Assembly: GCA_026418615.1 (NCBI GenBank)
Contig: JAOAAY010000025.1
Span: 18,888-51,664 of the forward strand
Length of the DNA stretch: 32,777 nucleotides
Reading direction: 5' to 3'
Source: Candidatus Sumerlaeaceae bacterium
GTDB lineage: Bacteria; Sumerlaeota; Sumerlaeia; Sumerlaeales; Sumerlaeaceae
Under the pieces are notes generated by a model. It made no database searches. It had not been told where the DNA came from and was given only the letters and a program-made list of their open reading frames with translations. Each line of letters opens with the position of its first letter. Position 1 is the stretch's first letter. Positions 16,270 to 26,806 of this stretch are shown here, piece after piece. The position numbers and the translations under genes are program-made.

Positions 16270-17259
16270 ATGGAAAAAGCGCAACATGCGCTGCAGAGTT
16301 TCGCGCCGATGCCAAATCAACCGAGACGAACCCGGCGCCTGACTGCCGATGCCTTGTGGGGCTACATCTTCATTGCGCCGTTCGTGGTCGTGGCTGCCGT
16401 CTTTCTGGTGTTTCCCATCGGCTATTCGTTTTACCTCAGCCTGCGCGAAACGACGCTGTACTCCTCATGGTACAACCAGTTTTCCGACATGGTGTGGATG
16501 GGTGCGGGCAATTATGTGAGCCTGCTCACCAGCAAAGTGTTTTGGTACTCGCTGCTGGCCACCTTCCTGTATGCGGCTCTGCTGATTCCGTTGTCGTTGG
16601 CGGCCTCGCTGTCGCTGGCGCTGGTGCTGAACAACCAGCGGCTGCCGGGCTATCAGGCGCTGCGCAGCGCGTTTTTCCTGCCGCATGTGTTCGATGTTTT
16701 TGTGGTCGGCATTATCTGGCTGCTGCTGTTCAATTCCACCTCGGGGCCGTTCGCGTCGCTTTTCGAGGCGCTGGGCATCACCTGGTTCAAAGTCCACGGT
16801 TTTTTGGATAATCCTGTCACGGTGCTCCCGAGTATTGCCTTTGCGATGGTGCTCAAGGGCATGGGCTTCGGCATGGTGCTGTTCATCGTGGCGCTGCACA
16901 ACATCCCCGAATCGATTTTTGAAGCAGCGGACATAGACGGCGCCTCGCCCGCGCAGAAACTGTTCCGGGTGACGATCCCTCTGCTGCGTCCGATGATCCT
17001 GTTTCTCGTCGTGACCTCGCTGATGGGCGTGCTCAACGGTTTCACGGAGTTTTACGCCATGACCCGCGCCACGGGCGGCCCGTCGGTGTCGTTCCTTGGC
17101 GAAACAGTGCAGGCGGGGCGCGTGTCGGGTCTGCACCTGTACCGGCTGTTTGACGAATCGTTTTACGGCCATGCGGCAGCCATGTCGTTTATCCTGCTCG
17201 TTATCGCGCTCCTCATCACGGCCGTGAACTTCAAGTTGTTGGGGGATCGCAGCCAATGA
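16270..17259 (+). CDS. ABC sugar transporter permease, MalF/UgpA type
   Basis: 329 aa, six or so membrane helices starting with ALWGYIFIAPFVVVAAVFLV. The cytoplasmic EAA loop that docks to the ATPase is intact at about residue 218: EAADIDGASPAQKLFRVTIP. This is the inner-membrane channel half of a carbohydrate ABC importer (CUT1 type). ATG16270 is used; TTG16246 and ATG16309 are alternatives, and none has a good ribosome site. Its stop overlaps the next gene's start in ATGA, a sign of translational coupling. Order in the cassette is permease, permease, binding protein, with no ATPase following. The gene upstream ends about 85 nt before. Confidence 0.93.
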   Translation: MEKAQHALQSFAPMPNQPRRTRRLTADALWGYIFIAPFVVVAAVFLVFPIGYSFYLSLRETTLYSSWYNQFSDMVWMGAGNYVSLLTSKVFWYSLLATFLYAALLIPLSLAASLSLALVLNNQRLPGYQALRSAFFLPHVFDVFVVGIIWLLLFNSTSGPFASLFEALGITWFKVHGFLDNPVTVLPSIAFAMVLKGMGFGMVLFIVALHNIPESIFEAADIDGASPAQKLFRVTIPLLRPMILFLVVTSLMGVLNGFTEFYAMTRATGGPSVSFLGETVQAGRVSGLHLYRLFDESFYGHAAAMSFILLVIALLITAVNFKLLGDRSQ

Positions 17260-18131
17260 GGCCGCTGCCGCCCAAGGCCATGCTGGCGCGTTATGCTGTG
17301 CTGCTGCCGGTGCTGGTGCTCGTGCAACTGCCGCTCGTTTGGATGATCGTGACGGCGCTCAAGGCGCCCGGCTACGGCCTCGTGCTAAGATTCATCCCCG
17401 GGCCGGGCGAGACTTGGTTTGAGGACGCGACTGGCGCGGCGAAAAACATGTACACGCTGGGCAACTTTCGCAATGTGCTGTTTGACGCTGACTTCCCGTT
17501 TTGGCGCTTTGCGACAAACAGTGCGCTCGTGGCTGGCGGCTGCGCGCTCATGACCGTGGCCCTGTGTGCCACGGCTGGCTACGGTTTTGCAAAGAAGCAG
17601 TTCCCCGGCCGCGACCGCCTGTTTGCCCTGCTCATCGCGGCCATGCTCGTGCCCGGCCTCATCTACATGGTGCCACAGTACGCCATCGTGCTCAAGTTCG
17701 GGTGGATCAACACTTGGGCTGCCATGATCGTCCCCCACACGGCCAACATTTTCGGGCTCTTCCTGCTACGCCAACACATTCGAAGTTTGCCCGACAGCCT
17801 GATCGAGGCCGCCAAGGTGGACGGTGCGCATGAGATTAGCATCTTTGGCCGCGTCATTCTGCCGCTGTCGGTGCCGGTCATGGTCACGCTGTTCCTGCTG
17901 ACCTTTGTCGGGCAGTGGTCGAATTTCCTGTGGCAGTTGATCGTGAACACGCCGGACAGCAAACTCATCACGCTGCCGGTGGGGCTGAGTTATTTTCAGG
18001 GTCAGTACTCGGTCCAATGGGAGCGGATGATGGCCGGCGCCTGCTTTTCCATCATTCCGGTGGCGGTGTTATTCCTTGTCGCGCAGCGGTTCTTCATTGC
18101 CGGCCTCACGGCGGGGAGCGTGAAGGAATGA
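17256..18131 (+). CDS. ABC sugar transporter permease, MalG/UgpE type
   Basis: 291 aa, second permease half. It has an N-terminal helix (YAVLLPVLVLVQLPLVWMIV), a periplasmic loop of about 55 residues, then further helices and the EAA loop from residue 184, EAAKVDGAHEISIFGRVILP, which contacts the ATP-binding subunit. The start ATG overlaps the previous stop (ATGA at 17256-17259), and its own stop overlaps the binding protein's start at 18128-18131, so all three genes should be translated in step. The loop sequence FIPGPGETWFEDATGAAKNM is longer than in textbook MalG, which is common among CUT1 permeases. The substrate cannot be told from sequence. Confidence 0.93.
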   Translation: MRPLPPKAMLARYAVLLPVLVLVQLPLVWMIVTALKAPGYGLVLRFIPGPGETWFEDATGAAKNMYTLGNFRNVLFDADFPFWRFATNSALVAGGCALMTVALCATAGYGFAKKQFPGRDRLFALLIAAMLVPGLIYMVPQYAIVLKFGWINTWAAMIVPHTANIFGLFLLRQHIRSLPDSLIEAAKVDGAHEISIFGRVILPLSVPVMVTLFLLTFVGQWSNFLWQLIVNTPDSKLITLPVGLSYFQGQYSVQWERMMAGACFSIIPVAVLFLVAQRFFIAGLTAGSVKE

Positions 18132-19675
18132 GGTCTTCCGGCGTCGGCCGTTGGAGCGGCCCTCTGAGCGAGCGAAAGCGGCGCGGTTGCCCGGATCAAA
18201 GAGAATGCCGGCGCCAGCCCCCCTGCGCCCCGGTTTGGCAGGCCGCTCTGGCCGGTCTCGTTCGCGTGCTTTCCTGCGCGGGGTTTTTGCTCGTTGCCGG
18301 TGCGCTCGCGGCCGCACCGCCCGCGCGTCTGACGCTGTGGCAAGGCTTCAAGTTTAGCGAAGTGCCCATGCTGCGCCGCAATGTGGATGAGTTTGTTGCC
18401 GAGTACCGTCAGAGAACAGGGCGCGAAGTGGTCATCGAAATCGGGCAGGTGCCGTTCTCGGACATGGTCAAACGGCTCAAGTCGGCCGCGCTGGCGCGTC
18501 AGATGCCGGACATGGCGATTATTGATGCCAATTCCATGGTTCAACTGGCTTTTGGCGGCGTCGCGCTGCCTCTCGATACGCTTCCCAATTTTCCGGCGGC
18601 TTCGATTGACGAACTTCGCGCCCGCTATGTGCCGGGCGCCTTTGATACGAATGTCATCACTTTCAAGGGCGAGCGCCACCTGTATGGCCTGCCGGCGCAG
18701 ACGACGACGCTGGCCCTTTTCTGGAACAAGGGCATGTTTCGCGCAAAGGCGAAGGAACTGCGCGAGGCCGGCCTCGATCCGGAACGGGCGCCGCGCGATT
18801 GGGACGAGGTGGTCCGGTACGGCAAGGTGCTGACGGAGCCCTCAAAAAACCTTTATGGCTTTGGGATGAACAATTCGTTCTGGTTCTCGATGCCCTTTTA
18901 CAATCAGTATGGTGTCGAGATCGTGCGGCGCAACGAGGCCGGGCTGCTGGAGGCGGCCTTCCGCGGCCCGCGGGCCGAGGCCGCTGTGAACCGCCGCGTG
19001 GGGCTTTACCGCGAGCACGGCATCGAGGGCGGCGCTTGGCGCGAGGGCGCGCTGGACCCGGATCAGGGCTTCCTCAACCAGCGCTACGCCATGATTCTCG
19101 TCGGTCCGTGGCAGATCGAAAACTTCCGCTCCTCCGGCCTCGACTTTGGCGTGGCGCTTGTCCCCCGCGTGCCCTTGGCCGAGGCCAAGGCGCTGGGGCT
19201 GGTGCCGCCAGACGCCGACGAAAACTCGACTGCTGTGCATGCGCTCTCGGCCAGCAACATTGGCGGCCAGAACATTATGGTATCCACCTCCTCCAAACAC
19301 CCGGACATCGCGTTGGAATTTGCCCTGCACTTTACCAGCGAGAAAGTGCAACGGGCGTGGGCCGAGGAACTGGGCCAGATTCCGATTCTGCTGGCTGCGC
19401 AACAGAACCTTAAACTCGACAAGTTTCCCGAAGTGCCCGTGTTCATCGAGCAGATCAACCTCGCCAAGCCCCTGCCCGCGCTGCCGTACGGCGGCGTGCT
19501 GGAAACGGAAATCGTGAATCCGGAAATGAACTTGGTTTTGCAGGGCCGGCAGACGGCGGCGCAGGCGCTCGAACGCATCTGCGCCCAGATCGAGCGGCGC
19601 GTCCTGAAACCCGTGAATGATGCCGAAATGGCCGCGCGTGCCGAAATCCGGGCCAAGACCCCGTCGGGGAATTGA
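18128..19675 (+). CDS. ABC sugar-binding protein of the MalFG-like cassette
   Basis: 515 aa, longer than usual (400-450). Residues 1-37 are hydrophilic, basic and contain three Cys; the hydrophobic export segment (VWQAALAGLVRVLSCAGFLL) comes only at about 36-63. The mature part is a family 1 binding protein: LTLWQGFKFSEVP, MPDMAIIDANSMVQLAFGG, HLYGLPAQTTTLALFWNKGM, YAMILVGPWQIENFRSSGLD and NIGGQNIMVSTSSKHPDIAL. It would deliver a carbohydrate to the two permeases encoded just upstream. The ATG at 18128 overlaps the permease stop by four bases and follows GAAGGA, which supports it, but the long N-region suggests an internal start could be used. Unusually, the binding protein is last in the cassette. 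The frame is open further upstream inside the permease gene; that part is not coding. Confidence 0.9.
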   Translation: MRSSGVGRWSGPLSERKRRGCPDQRECRRQPPCAPVWQAALAGLVRVLSCAGFLLVAGALAAAPPARLTLWQGFKFSEVPMLRRNVDEFVAEYRQRTGREVVIEIGQVPFSDMVKRLKSAALARQMPDMAIIDANSMVQLAFGGVALPLDTLPNFPAASIDELRARYVPGAFDTNVITFKGERHLYGLPAQTTTLALFWNKGMFRAKAKELREAGLDPERAPRDWDEVVRYGKVLTEPSKNLYGFGMNNSFWFSMPFYNQYGVEIVRRNEAGLLEAAFRGPRAEAAVNRRVGLYREHGIEGGAWREGALDPDQGFLNQRYAMILVGPWQIENFRSSGLDFGVALVPRVPLAEAKALGLVPPDADENSTAVHALSASNIGGQNIMVSTSSKHPDIALEFALHFTSEKVQRAWAEELGQIPILLAAQQNLKLDKFPEVPVFIEQINLAKPLPALPYGGVLETEIVNPEMNLVLQGRQTAAQALERICAQIERRVLKPVNDAEMAARAEIRAKTPSGN

Positions 19676-19676
19676 A

Positions 19677-19700
19677 CCGCGTTGGGGCGTCTAAACGCGG
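19677..19700. terminator. Inverted repeat between convergent genes
   Basis: CCGCGTT (19677-19683) pairs with AACGCGG (19694-19700) across a ten-base loop. It lies at the junction of the binding-protein stop (19675) and the MFS transporter stop (19691), with AAAACCC shortly after. It could end transcription from both sides; the stem is only seven bases. Confidence 0.45.
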
Positions 19701-20953
19701 CGCGATAAAACCCAGTACATGATCGTTCCTGTCACACCGCACGCAAACGCCGACCAGAGATTGAGATCCGGCGACACCACCCACAAGCGGTACCCGGCCA
19801 AGGCCGCAACACTGACCGTCAGATCGCGAATCATGTAGTATAGCCCGACCGTGCTGGCTTTGACGCCGTCACCGGCCAGATCCACGATCATGGCCTTGCG
19901 CGTCGGCTCTCCAAACTCTTTTAACCCCCGGACAACAAAGGCTGCGACAAGGCTCCACCAACCTGCAGCATAATATAAGGCGACAGGGAACGCCGTGAAA
20001 AACATGAATGTGGCAATGACAAAAGGGCGCCGCTCCATCACGGCTGCCACGGCAGAGGTGCCTTGGGCGGCGCGCACCCGCGAGTCGGCCCACAATGCCA
20101 CAGGCACATAGAGCGCGGCTGCTGTGGCCATCTCGATGGCTGTCAGAAGCCCGAACTCGAAATCACTGCGCCCGAGCCGCTCCGTGACCCAAAGAATGAC
20201 GAAGGCGTTGGGAATCTGCTCACAGAAGCGGATGAAGATATCCGATAGGAGCATTAGGCGCAGTTGCGGGCAAAACGAGCGCCAGAGGGCGGAGATGCCG
20301 GGCTGTGGCGCGAGATTTTCGGGCTTCGACTCCGGCCGCGACAGCCATGCCTGCAACAGCACAGCGGCGAGCGTCAGGATTGCCGCGGCAGCCACCGCCC
20401 ATAGCATCCCTGCGCGGATGCCCACGATGTGAAAGATCGCCCCGCCAGCCACAGGTCCCAGCGCCATGGGAACGCGCCGAATAATCGCCTGCACGGCCAG
20501 ACCCATCACCCGCTTGGTCGGCGGCAACTCGGCAGCCACCAGCGAAAAAGTGGCCGGCAGCGACAACTGCGACCAAGCCGAGCAGAACAGCATGGCGACG
20601 AGGACCGTCGGCCAATAGGGCAGCGCCAGCAGCGCGCAGCCAATGAGATTCATGGACGCAAACAAGATTAAGGCGCGGCGGTGGCCAAGCCGGTCCGTCA
20701 AACGGCCACCCGGCAGCGCGTAGAGGGCTCCGAGAGCATTATCCAGAAACCCGAACAACCCCACCGCCAAAGGACCCCCACCGAGCGCAACGAGATACTT
20801 GGGCAGGAACCGCTGGTAGAGTTTTTCGCCCATCCCGGCCAGAATGAGCATCCCCAGCAGGACCGCGACATTGCGCCTGAGACCGAGCAGTCCCATACCA
20901 CGACGCAGCAACCCGCCGGCAAACGGGCTGGGTTCAGGGGCCGGCGCACTCAT
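19691..20953 (-). CDS. Major facilitator superfamily transporter
   Basis: 420 aa with about twelve hydrophobic segments. The loop between helices 2 and 3 has the MFS signature GGRLTDRLGHRRALIL. A central polar loop around residue 200 (LSRPESKPENLAPQPG) separates two six-helix halves, and the loop VVRGLKEFGEPTRKAMIVDL in the second half is typical of drug/metabolite efflux-type MFS proteins. Substrate unknown. ATG20953 (MSAPAPEPSPFAGG) is chosen since the first helix starts about 25 residues later; the open frame upstream to 21064 lies across the intergenic region shared with the divergent ExoD-like gene and looks non-coding. It is convergent with the ABC cassette. Confidence 0.9.
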   Translation of the reverse strand: MSAPAPEPSPFAGGLLRRGMGLLGLRRNVAVLLGMLILAGMGEKLYQRFLPKYLVALGGGPLAVGLFGFLDNALGALYALPGGRLTDRLGHRRALILFASMNLIGCALLALPYWPTVLVAMLFCSAWSQLSLPATFSLVAAELPPTKRVMGLAVQAIIRRVPMALGPVAGGAIFHIVGIRAGMLWAVAAAAILTLAAVLLQAWLSRPESKPENLAPQPGISALWRSFCPQLRLMLLSDIFIRFCEQIPNAFVILWVTERLGRSDFEFGLLTAIEMATAAALYVPVALWADSRVRAAQGTSAVAAVMERRPFVIATFMFFTAFPVALYYAAGWWSLVAAFVVRGLKEFGEPTRKAMIVDLAGDGVKASTVGLYYMIRDLTVSVAALAGYRLWVVSPDLNLWSAFACGVTGTIMYWVLSRRV

Positions 20954-21066
20954 CTCAATCGTACACACGGGGACAGAATCCACCAGCGCTTCAACGACGA
21001 TTTTGGCGGTGACGGGGTAATGCCGGCAAACACCAGAGGCAGCCTTTGTCAGCCGGCACAACAACG

Positions 21067-21780
21067 ATGAGTCTCAACCAATTTCCCGATCGAACGGAAC
21101 GCCTTGTGGTGCGCGTGCTGCGCGAGATGCGGTTGAAGTATCGCCGCGGCGAGAGCGTCACGCTGTCGGACCTCGTCGTGCCGCTGGGGCCGCGCGCAGC
21201 AGCCTTGGGCAGTGCTATCATGGCGGCGCCTTTCGTCCTGCCGGTCAGCCTTGGTCCTCTCACCCTGCCGGCCAGCCTGCTCATTTGTCTGCTCAGCCTG
21301 GGCCTGATGGCTGGTGCGCTCAAGATGGCCGGGCCACATCGCCAAGCCGCACTGAATCAGGGCCGCCTCGGGTCTTGGCTGGCGCGTCAACGGATGCGCC
21401 TGATGGCTACCCCTTTTCCGGAGGCCATCCACCGGGTGCTGTCGCGCTTCGCGCGATCTACTGTGAAATGGAAACGCCGTCTGTCCCGCCCGCGCCTGTT
21501 TGGGCTTGTGGACGGCTGGCGCGGCGAGGCGATTTGCGGTGCAGGCCTCCTCGTGGGCGCTCTGTTGCTCATGGTGCCGCTGCCGCTCATTCCGCTGGGC
21601 AACACTTTCCCGGCGCTGGCCATCGTATTGTTTGCTGTCGGGTGGACCGAACGCGACGGTCTGCTGTCGCTGCTGGGCTGTGTCATGCTTGTTGTGACGC
21701 TCGCTTACTTTGCCGTTGTGGCATGGGCGGCAACCGGCGCGCTTGCGTGGCTGGCGAACTGGCTGCCCTCGGTCTGGTAA
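21067..21780 (+). CDS. ExoD-like membrane protein
   Basis: 237 aa. It matches the ExoD family, first found in rhizobial exopolysaccharide synthesis and alkali tolerance: an N-terminal soluble part (LNQFPDRTERLVVRVLREM, then GESVTLSDLVVPLGPRAAAL), then hydrophobic segments beginning APFVLPVSLGPLTLPASLLI, a basic loop around residue 120-150, and two to three C-terminal helices with MVPLPLIPLGNTFPALAIVL. The pattern of a proline-rich, glycine-bounded membrane hairpin occurring twice is typical. Its biochemical role is unknown. ATG21067 is used; TTG21046 is an alternative. It is divergent from the MFS transporter (113-nt gap) and convergent with aconitase (27-nt gap). Confidence 0.82.
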   Translation: MSLNQFPDRTERLVVRVLREMRLKYRRGESVTLSDLVVPLGPRAAALGSAIMAAPFVLPVSLGPLTLPASLLICLLSLGLMAGALKMAGPHRQAALNQGRLGSWLARQRMRLMATPFPEAIHRVLSRFARSTVKWKRRLSRPRLFGLVDGWRGEAICGAGLLVGALLLMVPLPLIPLGNTFPALAIVLFAVGWTERDGLLSLLGCVMLVVTLAYFAVVAWAATGALAWLANWLPSVW

Positions 21781-21807
21781 GCGCAACCCGAGCCCGCGCG
21801 GCGTTCG

Positions 21808-24585
<2,778 letters not shown>

Positions 24586-24746
24586 GACAGCGTGCGGCTC
24601 CCGAACTGTGTGTTGCGTGCGCGGCCTCGTGGCCCCGCGGGAGAAAAAACAGGGCAACTGTGCATGCAATCCACAAGACCAAAACACTGTCCGCGGCGGG
24701 GGCGGGTCATGGGGCAGTCAACCGGCTCAAACCGGGGCGGGACGGG

Positions 24747-25148
24747 TCAAGGATAGACGAAAACGCGGGTCACGCCCTCTCTGGTTCGGGGGAACAGGTA
24801 GCGGGCGGCCTCGGGAGTCACCCGGACGCAGCCCTTGCTTGGCCCGCCGACATTGCCCTGATGGATCGCTGCTCCGCGGCAAAAAAATTGCGCGTACGGC
24901 ATGGGGGCATCCCATTGGCGCGACCAGTGGTTGCGGTTTTTCCACTCGATGTAATACGCCCCGGTCGGCGTCGGATATTGCGCACTTCCGCCGCTGATTG
25001 TGAATTCGTAGTCACCGAAGCGTCCCACCCTCTCGCCCAGCCAAATCTCAATGTCCTGATAGGCGGTCAGCGGGATGGAGGTTTCCTCTTGCGCCGCGAC
25101 AAACGAGGTCATTGCGACCAAGAACGCGGTCATGAACGCGCGCAACAT
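24747..25148 (-). CDS. L,D-transpeptidase (YkuD-fold) protein, short
   Basis: 133 aa. A signal peptide (MLRAFMTAFLVAMTSFVAAQ) leads to a minimal YkuD domain: IEIWLGERVGRFGDYEFTIS, GSAQYPTPTGAYYIEWKNRN and the catalytic AIHQGNVGGPSKGCVRV with His96, Ser104, Gly106, nucleophile Cys107 and Arg109. YkuD enzymes form 3-3 peptidoglycan crosslinks or attach proteins to it in the periplasm. There is no LysM or other wall-binding domain, and the domain is close to the minimum size. SKGC replaces the commoner SHGC, a known variation. ATG25148 is chosen because the signal peptide begins there; GGAG occurs about 14 nt upstream, rather far. It is divergent from gdhA across 227 nt. Confidence 0.85.
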   Translation of the reverse strand: MLRAFMTAFLVAMTSFVAAQEETSIPLTAYQDIEIWLGERVGRFGDYEFTISGGSAQYPTPTGAYYIEWKNRNHWSRQWDAPMPYAQFFCRGAAIHQGNVGGPSKGCVRVTPEAARYLFPRTREGVTRVFVYP

Positions 25149-25362
25149 GAGCGGACAACATAACTCCTTCGCAAGATGGAACAGGTTGCAGGCGGCCAGA
25201 CGCCGCGTCACCTGATTGGGATGTTTGCGGCAGTCCGCCCGTACGATGCAACAAAAACCGGCGACGCTGTCTGCTGCGTTGCGGAGTTGACTTGACCCTC
25301 CGCAAACGCGCGAAGGGATCGAAAGCCGGCCGGGCCGGAGCAGCAGACGGACGGGCGCACAC

Positions 25363-25367
25363 AGGAG
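25363..25367 (+). promoter_or_regulatory. Ribosome binding site deciding the GTG start of gdhA
   Basis: AGGAG eight bases before GTG25376. It favours this start over the TTG at 25292 that would add 28 residues, rich in Lys, Arg, Gly and Ala, which are not part of the family. Confidence 0.75.
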
Positions 25368-25375
25368 AGCCAAGC

Positions 25376-26716
25376 GTGGGATATATCGAGGATGTCTTGC
25401 AGCATGTTTACGAACGCGACGCCGCCCAGCCAGAGTTTCATCAGGCTGTCACCGAGGTCTTCGAGAGCCTGAGACCCTTGCTCGACCGACAACCCCGATA
25501 CCAACAGCACAGAATCCTTGAACGGATGGTCGAGCCGGACCGGATCATGATCTTCCGGGTGGGTTGGATGGACGACCGCGGTCGCGTCCATTACAATCGC
25601 GGCTATCGGGTTCAGTTCAACAATGCGCTTGGTCCCTACAAAGGGGGACTGCGCTTTCACCCGACGGTTTATTTGGGGCTAATGAAATTCCTTGGCTTCG
25701 AGCAGGTGTTCAAGAACGCCCTGACGACCCTGCCCTTGGGGGGAGCGAAAGGCGGGTCGGATTTTGACCCGAAGGGCAAGAGCGACACCGAGATCATGCA
25801 TTTCTGCCAGTCGTTCATGACGGAACTGTGCCGATACATTGGGCCGGACACGGATGTTCCGGCTGGCGATATCGGCGTGGGAGTTCGCGAGATTGGATAC
25901 CTGTTCGGCCAGTACAAACGCCTTGCCAACGAGTTTAACGGCACGCTGACCGGCAAGAAACCCGGCTGGGGCGGTTCGCTTCTGAGACCGGAAGCGACGG
26001 GTTATGGTCTGATCTATTTCGCCGAAGAGATGCTCGCCACTCGGGGCGACAGCCTTCAGGGAAAGATTTGCACCGTGTCGGGCGCCGGCAGTGTCGCCCA
26101 GCATGCGGCAGAACGGATCATTCGCTCGGGGGGCAAAGTCGTCACCATGTCCGATTCCGGCGGGATGATACACGATCCTGACGGCATTGATGCGGAGAAA
26201 CTGGCGTGGATCATGGAACACAAGAATGTCGAACGCGGCCGGTTGAGCGATTATGTGGAGCGTTTCCGCCGAGCAACCTACCATGAAGGCCAGCGCCCTT
26301 GGTCCGTCCCGTGTCATTGTGCGTTTCCGTGCGCCACGCAAAATGAACTCACCGGCGGGGACGCCGCCGTTTTGCTGAAAAACGGGGTTCAACTGGTGGC
26401 TGAAGGCGCCAACATGCCCTGTACGCCTGAGGCCGTTGAGGCGTTTCTGCAAGCCGGCATCCTCTACGCTCCGGGCAAGGCGGCCAATGCCGGCGGTGTG
26501 GCCGTGTCGGGTCTCGAGATGTCGCAGAATGCCATGCATGGGTCGTGGACGCGCGAGGAGGTGGAGGCGCGCCTGCGGTCTATCATGGCCGAAATCCACA
26601 ACAACATCCGCTCGACCGCCGAGGAGTACGGCAAACCGGGCCATTATGTGCTCGGGGCCAACATCGCTGCTTTTGTGAAAGTTGCCGATGCCATGATTGA
26701 CCAGGGCGTCGTCTGA
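25376..26716 (+). CDS. gdhA: NADP-type glutamate dehydrogenase
   Basis: 446 aa from a GTG start, the standard length of hexameric bacterial GdhA. It catalyses reductive amination of 2-oxoglutarate to glutamate in the cytosol. Active-site residues are present: Lys89 in LGPYKGGLRFHP, Lys113, Lys125 in LPLGGAKGGSDFDPKG and Asp165 in PAGDIGVGVREIG. The dinucleotide fold shows VSGAGSVAQHAAERI, followed by VVTMSDSGGMIHDPDGI; the Ser-Asp-Ser after the second strand is the NADP-preferring pattern. The C-terminal GANIAAFVKVADAMIDQGVV is typical. It is followed by a UroD-superfamily gene 90 nt downstream, with no evident functional link. Together with aconitase it suggests ammonium assimilation tied to a TCA branch. 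Confidence 0.96.
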   Translation: MGYIEDVLQHVYERDAAQPEFHQAVTEVFESLRPLLDRQPRYQQHRILERMVEPDRIMIFRVGWMDDRGRVHYNRGYRVQFNNALGPYKGGLRFHPTVYLGLMKFLGFEQVFKNALTTLPLGGAKGGSDFDPKGKSDTEIMHFCQSFMTELCRYIGPDTDVPAGDIGVGVREIGYLFGQYKRLANEFNGTLTGKKPGWGGSLLRPEATGYGLIYFAEEMLATRGDSLQGKICTVSGAGSVAQHAAERIIRSGGKVVTMSDSGGMIHDPDGIDAEKLAWIMEHKNVERGRLSDYVERFRRATYHEGQRPWSVPCHCAFPCATQNELTGGDAAVLLKNGVQLVAEGANMPCTPEAVEAFLQAGILYAPGKAANAGGVAVSGLEMSQNAMHGSWTREEVEARLRSIMAEIHNNIRSTAEEYGKPGHYVLGANIAAFVKVADAMIDQGVV

Positions 26717-26806
26717 CCCTGCGCCGCACACTTGCCGGTGGACGCGCGCCTTTCCGAAGCGCATAGGTAGCGTCCAGCGTCTGCCAATTCACTTCGGAGA
26801 ACCGCC

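Noticed and set aside
17915..18127. Upstream extension of the binding-protein frame into the permease gene
   Set aside because: Overlaps the real permease in another frame, gives no signal peptide, and the ATG at 18128 has a ribosome site and a four-base overlap.
25287..25292. TTGACT as a -35 box for gdhA
   Set aside because: No acceptable -10 element at the right distance; a chance match in a GC-rich leader cannot be excluded.
25292..25375. N-terminal extension of glutamate dehydrogenase from TTG25292
   Set aside because: The extra 28 residues are not family-like and the GTG at 25376 has a well-placed AGGAG.
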